A DNA stretch of 64,000 nt, from NCBI RefSeq assembly GCF_003385845.1, contig NZ_QRDJ01000007.1, forward strand, positions 523,380-587,379, read 5' to 3'. The first letter of the stretch is position 1, and every line of letters begins with the position of its first letter. Below, in pieces: positions 41,333-48,804 of the stretch. Origin of the DNA: Kushneria indalinina DSM 14324 (GTDB lineage Bacteria; Pseudomonadota; Gammaproteobacteria; Pseudomonadales; Halomonadaceae). The position numbers and the translations under genes were made by a program. The notes beneath the pieces are model-generated. The model was not told the DNA's origin and did no database searches. It saw only the letters and a list, made by a program, of their open reading frames with translations.

Positions 41333-42151
41333 ATGCAGATGATCGACACACAGACCCTGCCCGATGATCCAAGCCTGGCCCTGTCGCCCATTGTCGTGGG
41401 CGATATCCCCATCGACCCGACCGAAATTGCCGGCGAGATGCAGTATCACGGCGCAGACTCACCGGAAAAGGCGCAGCTTGAAGCCGCGCGCGCGCTGGTG
41501 ATCCGTGAGCTTTTGCGTCAGGAAGCCGAAATGACGCTGGGCCGGGAGGCGACCCACCACGATGAGCAGGGCGCGATCAGCACGCTGCTGGATCAGGCGC
41601 TGACCACACCCGAGCCCGATAACGCCGCCTGCGCCCGTTATTTCGAGGCCCATCGCGAGCGCTTTTGTACGCCGCCGCGCTATCAGGTGCGCCATATTCT
41701 GCTGCCGGCGGCGCCGGATGATCAGGACGCGCGTGACGAGATGAAAACGCTGGGCGAATCCCTGCTCACCGAGCTTTTTGAGCATCCGGAACGCTTTGAT
41801 GAAGTCGCCATGCGCCATTCAGCCTGCCCCTCAAAAGAGACCGGCGGATCACTGGGGGAGCTCTCGCCGGGTCAGACCGTGCCGGAGCTGGATGACGCTT
41901 TGAAACACCTGCCCGAGGGCCTGCATGATCGGCCGCTGGCATCGCGCTACGGCTGGCATCTGGTGCAGGTGGATCAGCGCCTCGACGGCGAGGCGCTGCC
42001 GCTGGAGGCCGTGATCGACCGGGTACGCCATACCCTGCGCGAGCAGGCCACCCGCCGCGCCTTGCGACACTATCTGCTGGCGCTGGCCGAAGAGATCGGC
42101 GTCACCGGTATGACGCTGGATGACGAGGCGGGTGGGGCGCTGATGCAGTAG
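41333..42151 (+). CDS. Parvulin-type peptidyl-prolyl isomerase of the nar operon
   Basis: Protein of 272 residues with a PpiC-type rotamase domain at about 115-215: 'PRYQVRHILLPA', 'DEVAMRHSACPSKETGGSLGEL' elements, 'VPELDDALKHLPEG' and 'YGWHLVQVDQ'. An N-terminal helical segment precedes it, as in NifM-like proteins, and there is no signal peptide. Pseudomonads also have such a gene after narI; a folding or maturation role for the reductase is inferred from this position. RBS GGAG; 12 bases after narI. Its 3' end contains the first copy of the 17-bp direct repeat. Confidence 0.87.
   Translation: MQMIDTQTLPDDPSLALSPIVVGDIPIDPTEIAGEMQYHGADSPEKAQLEAARALVIRELLRQEAEMTLGREATHHDEQGAISTLLDQALTTPEPDNAACARYFEAHRERFCTPPRYQVRHILLPAAPDDQDARDEMKTLGESLLTELFEHPERFDEVAMRHSACPSKETGGSLGELSPGQTVPELDDALKHLPEGLHDRPLASRYGWHLVQVDQRLDGEALPLEAVIDRVRHTLREQATRRALRHYLLALAEEIGVTGMTLDDEAGGALMQ
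42134..42150 (+). repeat. 17-bp direct repeat, left copy
   Basis: GGGGCGCTGATGCAGTA, forming the last codons of the nar parvulin gene. An identical copy lies at 46064-46080; together they bound the siderophore receptor/MFS cassette. Confidence 0.85.
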
Positions 42152-42215
42152 GCCGCACTTTCAAGCCGACGTCATATCTCACCATAGGCGATCACCCGGC
42201 CTGCCCTGTCATGAA

Positions 42216-42251
42216 AACGCCACAGCCGTTATCGATTCGGGCCGTGGCGTT
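42216..42251. terminator. Terminator between the nar parvulin and TonB receptor genes
   Basis: Stem AACGCCAC / GTGGCGTT extended by GCC/GGC after one mismatch. A runs on one side give a T tract for the minus strand, so it serves the receptor gene and possibly the nar operon. Confidence 0.65.
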
Positions 42252-42264
42252 TCGTTTCTGGACA

Positions 42265-44490
42265 TCAGAGATCATATTTGAGCCCGACAGCAAAGCTGCG
42301 CGGCGCACCGTAGAAGTACTGTGAAAACGACACCGGCTCGAGATAGTAGTACTTCTCGTCAAACACGTTATAGATGTTGGCAGTCAGGCTGAGATTCTGG
42401 TTGACCCTGTAGCGCGCCATCAGATCCGTCGTGAAGAAATCATCCTGCTGGATGCGCTCCGATTCTCCTGACGCCGGATTGGTGATATCGGAAAAGGTCT
42501 TGCTCTGCCATTTGACACCGCCACCCACGGTCAGGCCATCAAGCGGGCCAGCGAGATCATAGGTGGTAAAGAGTTTGACCTGCGAGGTGGGAATGTCGGT
42601 ATTCATGCGCTCGTCATCAGGGCTTTCAATGCGCGCGTAGGAGTATCCACCATAAATGTTCCACTGCGGGGTCACGGCACCATTAGCTTCGAACTCGAAC
42701 CCGCGGGTCCTGACGTCATCGTAAGCCTCATAGGTATAAAGACCGTTATCAAGCCGGGCGCTGGTGCTGTCAACGTAGTTGTCCTGTACGGACTCAAAGA
42801 CCGCGGCGGAGAGATCCAGTCGATCATCGAACAGACTGGACTTGATGCCGGCCTCGTAATTGGAACCGGTGACCGGATCAATGACGTCTCTGCTGCGCGC
42901 CAGCTTGTTCTGAGGGGTGAAGATTCGGGTGTAGCTGGTGTAGAGATTGACCTGTGGTGTGAGCGCCCAGGTCAGCCCGGCATAGGGCGTCCACTCATGG
43001 ACTGACTTGTCGATGGGTGTCCCGAAGGCGTTTTGATCGGTTTCCCATCGATCAATACGGCTGCCGAGCAGCAAGTGCAGATCATCGGTCAATGCCCAGT
43101 TGGTGGCGACATAGGCACTGGTCTGCTCCTGCTCGCCGTTTTGATTTCGGATGACCGTACTCTTGTCCCAGTCCGGCTGCTGGTCGCCGTAATCAAAATC
43201 GGAACGCGTAAAATCACCCAACGGCGAGTACGGCCGGGAGAAATTCGATGGGCTGTAATAGGGGAATTCAAAGTCCTGATGCCATTGCGTGGCGCCCATG
43301 ACCATCTCGTGCTCACGTCCCAGCCAATCAAAGCGGCCGTTCACGCGCACATTAAAGGTTCTCTGAATACGTTCACTGTCGATGTCATAGAAGCTGCCCG
43401 GCACGAGGCCTTCGTTGGTCTGCGGATCGGGCGCGCCGGATGACCAGAGAGAGGGCTGATCCATGGTCGCACGGCTGTACATAAAGCTGAAATCAACGGA
43501 CCAGTCGGGGTTGAGATAGTGCTCAAGCTCGGCCTGACCGATGTAGTTGCGCGTCGTGTTGCTTGCCCATTCGGGGGCCGTGCTGGCAGAGCGGCTATAG
43601 CGGGTGCGTGAGCCATCGGAATAGAAAATGGGTAGCCCGCCGACCATGGGCGAATCCGAATCACGGTATTGATAGGTATTGCGCAGGGTAAGCGTGGTCT
43701 GATCGTCCAGATCGGCCTCGACCACGCCGTAAAGGGAGTGCTGCTCGCGTGAATACCGATCCATTTCGGCATCCTGCTCGGTACTGGCATAGACGAATCG
43801 ACCGCGTACGCTCCTGTCTCCATTGAGCGGCCCCGAAAGATCGATCACGCCGCGCTTCTTGTCCCAGCTACCCGTCCCCAGCTCAAAGCTGCCCTGATAG
43901 TCGTAGGTGGGTCTTTTTTGCACCAAATTAATGACCGCCGAAGGCGTACCGGCGCCCTGCATCAGTCCGTTGGCGCCTCTCAAGACCTCAATGCGCTCCA
44001 GCAGGGCGCTGTCCACAAAGGTGTCGCCGAAATCAAAGCGGTGATCCGAGGAGTCCGGCGCCGTGATCGGCATGCCGTTGAATATGGTGGTGGCCACCAC
44101 TGATCCCCGGGAATAGATCCGAAGACGGTCGGCATCGACAGTTTTGATCTGCAGCCCGACCACATTATCGAGGGCACTGATGGTGTCGTCACTACCCTGA
44201 TCCGCCATGCGCTGCGCGGTGACTGACGTCACCGACTGCGGAGTGTCTTTGGCACTGAGATTCATTCCCGTAGCGGTATTCATGCGTGCGGTCTTGTAAC
44301 CCTCGTTATCACCGCCTTGTCCGATGGGGCGTCGAGCCTCGACCACGACTGTCGACAGCGCCTGTGGTCGGGTATCCATCGATGAACCATCGGATGTTTG
44401 TGCCAGTGCTTGAATCGGCATGAGCATGCCTGAAATGACAAGTAGAGTCGCATTGCGCGGGGTGAAGGCATAAAGCGAGAAGGCTGGCAT
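42265..44490 (-). CDS. TonB-dependent siderophore receptor, FhuE/FpvA type
   Basis: Outer-membrane receptor of 741 residues. The N-terminal leader ends Ala-Leu-Ala-Gln near 30, and a TonB-box-like 'LSTVVVEAR' follows near 46. The plug has 'SAKDTPQSVTSVTAQRMADQ' elements, 'IYSRGSVVATTIFNGMPI' and 'IEVLRGANGLMQGAGTPSAVINLV', the pattern of ferric-siderophore receptors. The barrel ends '...RSFAVGLKYDL'. A 17/19 Fur box lies upstream at 44552-44570, and an MFS gene diverges beyond it. No siderophore biosynthesis genes are nearby, so it may import foreign siderophores. Inside the direct-repeat-bounded cassette. Confidence 0.92.
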   Translation of the reverse strand: MPAFSLYAFTPRNATLLVISGMLMPIQALAQTSDGSSMDTRPQALSTVVVEARRPIGQGGDNEGYKTARMNTATGMNLSAKDTPQSVTSVTAQRMADQGSDDTISALDNVVGLQIKTVDADRLRIYSRGSVVATTIFNGMPITAPDSSDHRFDFGDTFVDSALLERIEVLRGANGLMQGAGTPSAVINLVQKRPTYDYQGSFELGTGSWDKKRGVIDLSGPLNGDRSVRGRFVYASTEQDAEMDRYSREQHSLYGVVEADLDDQTTLTLRNTYQYRDSDSPMVGGLPIFYSDGSRTRYSRSASTAPEWASNTTRNYIGQAELEHYLNPDWSVDFSFMYSRATMDQPSLWSSGAPDPQTNEGLVPGSFYDIDSERIQRTFNVRVNGRFDWLGREHEMVMGATQWHQDFEFPYYSPSNFSRPYSPLGDFTRSDFDYGDQQPDWDKSTVIRNQNGEQEQTSAYVATNWALTDDLHLLLGSRIDRWETDQNAFGTPIDKSVHEWTPYAGLTWALTPQVNLYTSYTRIFTPQNKLARSRDVIDPVTGSNYEAGIKSSLFDDRLDLSAAVFESVQDNYVDSTSARLDNGLYTYEAYDDVRTRGFEFEANGAVTPQWNIYGGYSYARIESPDDERMNTDIPTSQVKLFTTYDLAGPLDGLTVGGGVKWQSKTFSDITNPASGESERIQQDDFFTTDLMARYRVNQNLSLTANIYNVFDEKYYYLEPVSFSQYFYGAPRSFAVGLKYDL

Positions 44491-44551
44491 TGATATTAGC
44501 GTCCCTTGTTATTGATCCCTGCCCACAGCCTGGACCGAGAAGCGCTAATAT

Positions 44552-44570
44552 AATATTGATTATCATTATC
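44552..44570. promoter_or_regulatory. Fur box between the TonB receptor and MFS genes
   Basis: Read on the minus strand, this 19-mer matches the classical Fur consensus (GATAATGAT-A-ATCATTATC) at 17 of 19 positions. It lies 62 bases before the receptor start. The divergent MFS gene 181 bases away may be under the same control. Confidence 0.88.
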
Positions 44571-44750
44571 ATCTATAGCTTTTAGTCACCTTTTCTGTAT
44601 GATTTTTCACTAACAGTGTCATGGCTCATGTCCTCCACTGAAGGCAGACTGGATATTGGCCTTTACAAAGTGCATCTTCGCATCAAAAAGACACGCATCA
44701 TCAGGAACGTCTGAATGATCAGGCGATACCAGCATATGGAATAAAAAGGC

Positions 44751-46073
44751 ATGAAACGGATTGGCAGGGTGTTATTGCCATGGCAGGCGGCAGGATCATT
44801 ATCATGCAAGGCATTAAAAAAACCTCATGTTTTAATGCTGCTGGGATTAATGTTTTCCTATTCAGGCTCCTCTGTCATTGAAGGCGCCATTCCGACGCTG
44901 GTCGCCGTTGGCATGCTGTCGCCCGTGTGGATTCCGCTCTATACCACCTTGTCCAGAACGATTAACGCTTCTGCGTATATCGTGGCCAGATTCCTCGGAC
45001 ATTACTCGCCTTATCGAGTGCTTTTGATCTGTGAGGTCTATGACATGACCATCACGATACTTGTTATTTTTTTGCTTTACGAAGGGTCTTTTTCAACCCT
45101 GATCGTGTTGATGACCTATTTCATTCTTGCCTCTTTTATTCCGGTCATTACCAATATCGCCAATGGCACCTACGCCGGTGCCATGATGCTTCAATCGGAA
45201 TCGACCGCCGTCAGATTCAACGCCTTTTCACTCAGCCTTTTGACGCTTGCCACCATGGTCATTGGTCGCCCACTGGGAAGCCTTCTGGTCGATTACTCCA
45301 TCTATATGGTGCTGCTGGTCAATCTGTTCATGACCGCGATTTCGTTTGTCTTCCGCTGGGCTGCGATGAAACGTGACACACTGTTTATCCCCGATCAGGC
45401 CCGATATGAGCGAACACATCATGTCTCTCGGGTCAGCCTGATAGAAGGGGTGCGCTATTTTGGCGTTCAAGCCTTTCGGCTCTCTGCCAGCTCGCCGATC
45501 ACGACGCCGCTGGTCTATCTGTCCATGGGACTGTTTCTCTACTACCTGCCGCTGTGGCTGGCTGAAGGGGCCGATAGCAAAGGAGAAATCGTGGCCATGG
45601 CGGGAATGTTTGGTGGTCTTGGCTCAATGGCCGGGCCGCTTTTGTTTTATGCCATGAAGCATCGCTGCAGCTATCGATGTCATGTAGCGTTGGCGATGCT
45701 GATGGTCGCCGTGGATGAAATTCTGCTGATCGCCATGATCCGATTTTTTGGCAATGCGCTATCGATACCGGCCCTGTCGGGATACATGGCTTTAATATTT
45801 CTGCTTTATCTGGCCGCATCTTATTGCAACGTGGCCAATCTTTCCGCGCGTCAAAAGCGCTATGCCGGCAGGCGATACCCCGACATGGTAGGCATCGCCT
45901 TTTCGATGGCCTCCCTTGCGATGCTTGCAGGAACCTGGTCGGGCTACATGCTCGATGCCAGTGCGAATCCGGCCGTTGCCCTGATCCTCAGCGCCAGCAT
46001 CACAATTCTGGGCACGGCAGCTCTGGCGTTTCGAAAGCTTCGCCACGGCTCGCGATCGCATGCGGGGCGCTGA
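44751..46073 (+). CDS. MFS transporter next to the siderophore receptor
   Basis: Inner-membrane major-facilitator protein, 440 residues, about 12 hydrophobic helices, positively charged loops ('RFLGHYSPYR', 'ARQKRYAGRRYP'). Divergent from the ferric-siderophore receptor and sharing its Fur-controlled intergenic region, so a role in siderophore or iron-chelate transport is likely (inference); export as in EntS or import are both possible. Codon composition is less GC-rich than the nar genes. The start ATG 44751 has only a weak ribosome site (AAAAAGG immediately before). The stop codon lies within the right copy of the 17-bp repeat. Confidence 0.78.
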   Translation: MKRIGRVLLPWQAAGSLSCKALKKPHVLMLLGLMFSYSGSSVIEGAIPTLVAVGMLSPVWIPLYTTLSRTINASAYIVARFLGHYSPYRVLLICEVYDMTITILVIFLLYEGSFSTLIVLMTYFILASFIPVITNIANGTYAGAMMLQSESTAVRFNAFSLSLLTLATMVIGRPLGSLLVDYSIYMVLLVNLFMTAISFVFRWAAMKRDTLFIPDQARYERTHHVSRVSLIEGVRYFGVQAFRLSASSPITTPLVYLSMGLFLYYLPLWLAEGADSKGEIVAMAGMFGGLGSMAGPLLFYAMKHRCSYRCHVALAMLMVAVDEILLIAMIRFFGNALSIPALSGYMALIFLLYLAASYCNVANLSARQKRYAGRRYPDMVGIAFSMASLAMLAGTWSGYMLDASANPAVALILSASITILGTAALAFRKLRHGSRSHAGR

Positions 46074-46080
46074 TGCAGTA
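46064..46080 (+). repeat. 17-bp direct repeat, right copy
   Basis: Exact second copy of GGGGCGCTGATGCAGTA, 3,930 bases from the first and overlapping the MFS stop codon. Flanking bases beyond the 17 do not continue to match. Confidence 0.85.
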
Positions 46081-46182
46081 ATCCACCCACCGCGTTTTTT
46101 GAATCACGACAGCGTTTCACACACCACCACGCCATCGATGACAGCATCGATGGCGTTGTCGTCAGCAGACCTTCGGTACTGC

Positions 46183-47232
46183 TCAGGCCTTGTCCCCCAG
46201 CGCGGCGATATGCTCTGGCAGGCGGTCGTGGCTGCCATACATGAAGTGATTCTCCATGCGTTCCGCGAATCGGGCGGCCTCCGGTTCACGGCCAACCGCC
46301 ATGGCCACTTCACGGATGTGCATCGGCGAGCCACCGCAGCAGACGCCAAGATAGCGGACCCCACTGTCGTACACTTCCCGGGCAAAGGCGCCCAGCTCAT
46401 AGCGGTTGCAGGACAGGGGATCCAGCGCGGTCGGGAAAGGGCGGCCGTGGGGCGACGGGCAGCTGCAGCCCTGAGTGTCGGATAGATTGAAAAAGGTGGG
46501 CGCCTGCTCGGTGGTGCGAAACGTTACGGGCAGTGCCGCCACATGACAGGAGACGGCCTCGCGGATCTGATGAATCCACGGCAGCATGGTGTCCGGCCCC
46601 CTGAAGCAGTTCAGGCCGACGACACTGGCCCCGTTCTTTTCGAGCGCAACACAGGTTTCGACGATGCCGGGGCCATCGATCATGCGATTTTCGGCCATTG
46701 GCGCCAGGGTAATGACCGCCGGGAGCCCCTTTGCCTTGATGGCCTCGAGAGCGGCCTGCGCCTCGCCGGCATAGTAGAAGGTTTCGCCGATAATGAGATC
46801 GGCCCCCTCCTCGACGGCCCACTGCACCATCTCGTCAAACATGGCGCGCACGCTGCGTTGCGCGGCCGGGTCCTGCGGGTCCCACACGTTGCTGTTGGAG
46901 ATGTTGCCGGCCATCAGGTTACCCGGCTGCTCGTCGGCAACCTTGCGCGCGATTTTGAGCGCCGCGCGGTTCAACGGCTCCAGCAGTTCTTCCTTGCCGA
47001 TCACTCGCATCTTTTCGCGGTGACCGTTGTAGGTGAAGGCCTGAACAATATCGGACCCCGCGTGCTGGAAATCGCGATGCAGCGCTTCCAGAGCGTCCGG
47101 GCGCAGCAGCGCCACTTCCGGTACGAACTCGCCCGCCGAGAGGTAGCCGCGCCGCTCGAGTTCGAACAGAAAGCCTTCGGCACAGATGAGCGGGCCCTGG
47201 TCGAGTCGCCGGGTAATCAGGTCTTGCGTCAT
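46183..47232 (-). CDS. Betaine-homocysteine S-methyltransferase-like protein
   Basis: Zinc-dependent homocysteine methyltransferase, 349 residues, closest in pattern to BHMT: 'AEGFLFELERRGYLSAGEFVPE' elements near 18-40, 'LHRDFQHAGSDIVQAFTY' near 52-69, zinc Cys in 'VGLNCFRGPD' near 207 and the Cys pair in 'YLGVCCGGSP' near 302. It would form methionine from homocysteine with a methyl donor, most likely glycine betaine, which halophiles accumulate; S-methylmethionine is the alternative. GGAG precedes ATG 47232. A MetR-type box about 100 bases upstream supports a methionine-pathway role. Confidence 0.85.
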   Translation of the reverse strand: MTQDLITRRLDQGPLICAEGFLFELERRGYLSAGEFVPEVALLRPDALEALHRDFQHAGSDIVQAFTYNGHREKMRVIGKEELLEPLNRAALKIARKVADEQPGNLMAGNISNSNVWDPQDPAAQRSVRAMFDEMVQWAVEEGADLIIGETFYYAGEAQAALEAIKAKGLPAVITLAPMAENRMIDGPGIVETCVALEKNGASVVGLNCFRGPDTMLPWIHQIREAVSCHVAALPVTFRTTEQAPTFFNLSDTQGCSCPSPHGRPFPTALDPLSCNRYELGAFAREVYDSGVRYLGVCCGGSPMHIREVAMAVGREPEAARFAERMENHFMYGSHDRLPEHIAALGDKA

Positions 47233-47321
47233 GGGCAGAATCTCCAGAGGGAACCGTGTTTGCAGGAGCCCCTATTCTGGAGACAGGTCGTGACCATCAC
47301 CAATGAAGTATTGCCCGCTTG

Positions 47322-47342
47322 AAAATGAATCAGTTTCATTTT
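47322..47342. promoter_or_regulatory. MetR-type binding site upstream of the methyltransferase gene
   Basis: Perfect 8-bp inverted repeat AAAATGAA-5-TTCATTTT. Its centre TGAATCAGTTTCA fits the MetR consensus TGAA-N5-TTCA. No metR gene is in the window. A further hairpin (GGCCTGTC / GACAGGCC, 47389-47419) lies beyond it, of unknown role. Confidence 0.62.
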
Positions 47343-47482
47343 TAGAGAACAAACCAGGAATCATGTGAATGATGCAGCGGCCATGAATGGCCTGTCCTGC
47401 TTTTTCTGCCAGACAGGCCACATCACGGTGCTGCTACTCACGCCGTGGCCTCTCGCCACCGCACTGTCGACGAAAATGGCAT

Positions 47483-48049
47483 TCAGGACAGACTCTGGTG
47501 GTCCTGTTCCGGCAGGGTGGTATTCCCCTCGTTGAGCGGGCGCTGCATGATCACCGCATCCACCCAGCGGCCGAACTTGAAGCCGCAGGCCTCGATCACG
47601 CCCTGATGGGTGAAACCGAAACGCTTGTGCAGCGCGATCGAGCCCTGATTGTCGCTGTCACCGATCAGCGCAATCATCTGACGCCAGGGCCCCTGTTCGC
47701 AGCGCTCAAGCAGTTCCGCCAGCAGGGCACTGCCCACGCCGCGACCATGCGCATCGTGGCTCACATAGACCGAATCCTCCAGACAGAAGCGATAGGCGCT
47801 GCGCGGGTGGAAAAACCCGGCGTAGGCGTAGCCCACCACCACGTTATCGAACACGGCGACCAGATAGGGCAGGCCCGCCTCGCGTGTGCCGGCACAGCGC
47901 CGCGTCATCTCCTCCAGCGTCGGCGGCACCTCTTCGAAGGAGCCCAGCCCGTGGCGAACATGGTAGCTGTAGATGGCATGGATGGCGTCGAGATCCTGAT
48001 CCATCACCTCACGTACGCTCACCCCGGAGCGTTCTGACCGGTCACTCAT
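47483..48049 (-). CDS. GNAT-family N-acetyltransferase, phosphinothricin-acetyltransferase type
   Basis: Acetyl-CoA-dependent N-acetyltransferase, 188 residues from ATG 48049 (the open frame extends upstream without homology). Hallmarks of the PAT/MddA branch are 'DLDAIHAIYSYHV' near 18-30, 'GYAYAGFFHPRSAYRFCLEDSVYV' elements near 73-95, acetyl-CoA loop 'HGRGVGSALLAELLERC' near 101-118, and 'HKRFGFTHQGV' near 145. Members acetylate phosphinothricin, methionine sulfoximine or related amines. Its neighbour on the same strand is a LysE exporter 36 bases upstream; amino-acid analogue handling is a reasonable guess. Confidence 0.87.
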   Translation of the reverse strand: MSDRSERSGVSVREVMDQDLDAIHAIYSYHVRHGLGSFEEVPPTLEEMTRRCAGTREAGLPYLVAVFDNVVVGYAYAGFFHPRSAYRFCLEDSVYVSHDAHGRGVGSALLAELLERCEQGPWRQMIALIGDSDNQGSIALHKRFGFTHQGVIEACGFKFGRWVDAVIMQRPLNEGNTTLPEQDHQSLS

Positions 48050-48084
48050 GAAGATACTGCCTTTGCTGATCGTTGAAGGGAGCC

Positions 48085-48687
48085 TCACTTTACAATGAAC
48101 ACCACGCAGGCGGCAGTCATCAGCCCCATGGTGACGTTGAAAATGCGCCACGCCCGCGGCGTGGTTAGAAAGCGCGCGATCACCATGCCAAAGCCGGCCC
48201 ACAGCGAAATGCAGGGCAGGGCGACGATCTCCATGGACAGCGCCAGACCGAAGGCGTTGAGCCAGATCGGGCCTTCAGAGGGCAGAAAGCTGGCCATCAG
48301 GGTCAGTCCCATCACCCAGACCTTGGGATTGACGAACTGGAAGGTGGCCGCCTGCCACAGTGTCAGAGGGCGGGCGTCCCCTGTAACATCAAATTCGGGC
48401 GGCGGTGCCGAGGCGATGCGCCAGGCCAGATAGAGCAGATAAAGGATGCCGACGATCTGCAGTCCCTGCTGGATCAGCGGATAGCGCTGAAACAGCGTGC
48501 CCAGTCCCAGCGCCAGCAGGGTAAAGAGCACCAGCCCGCCCAGTAAAATACCGACAATGTGGGGCAGCGTGCGGCGAAAGCCGTACATCGCGCCGGAGGC
48601 CGTCAGCATCACGTTGTTGGGGCCGGGCGTGCCGGTCATGGTAATGGCGAACAGGGTCACGGAAACCCACCAGCTGACAGACATCAT
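48085..48687 (-). CDS. LysE/RhtB-family amino-acid exporter
   Basis: Inner-membrane exporter, 200 residues, six hydrophobic helices. 'TMTGTPGPNNVMLTASGAMYGFRR' elements near 17-40 carry the family signature Gly-Pro-Asn, and 'FQFVNPKVWVMGLTL' near 120 the second. Likely exports amino acids or derivatives. Divergent from a MocR-type regulator across a 109-base region containing several inverted repeats, so it is probably that regulator's target. Confidence 0.87.
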   Translation of the reverse strand: MMSVSWWVSVTLFAITMTGTPGPNNVMLTASGAMYGFRRTLPHIVGILLGGLVLFTLLALGLGTLFQRYPLIQQGLQIVGILYLLYLAWRIASAPPPEFDVTGDARPLTLWQAATFQFVNPKVWVMGLTLMASFLPSEGPIWLNAFGLALSMEIVALPCISLWAGFGMVIARFLTTPRAWRIFNVTMGLMTAACVVFIVK

Positions 48688-48701
48688 GACGGCCTCGCTA
48701 C

Positions 48702-48804
48702 ATTGTATGAATACAATTGTGGAAGTGTTACCCGCTTATGGGTGACAATTCGAGCATACGTTCTCCAATGTCACCGTCAATGGATTTATTGTCACCATGA
48801 CAAT
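48702..48804. promoter_or_regulatory. Palindromic elements in the LysE/MocR divergent promoter
   Basis: Two perfect inverted repeats: ATTGTAT-GA-ATACAAT (48702-48717, near the exporter start) and ATTGTCA-CCA-TGACAAT (48788-48804), the latter covering the ATG of the regulator gene. GGTGACAAT near 48741 and AATGTCACC near 48767 add half-sites of the second type, also inverted. This suggests autorepression by the MocR protein and control of the exporter. Confidence 0.6.

Noticed and set aside
47389-47419. Hairpin GGCCTGTC / GACAGGCC with a T5-containing loop upstream of the methyltransferase gene
   Set aside because: The loop is long, there is no terminal T tract and no riboswitch features, so I could not assign a role.
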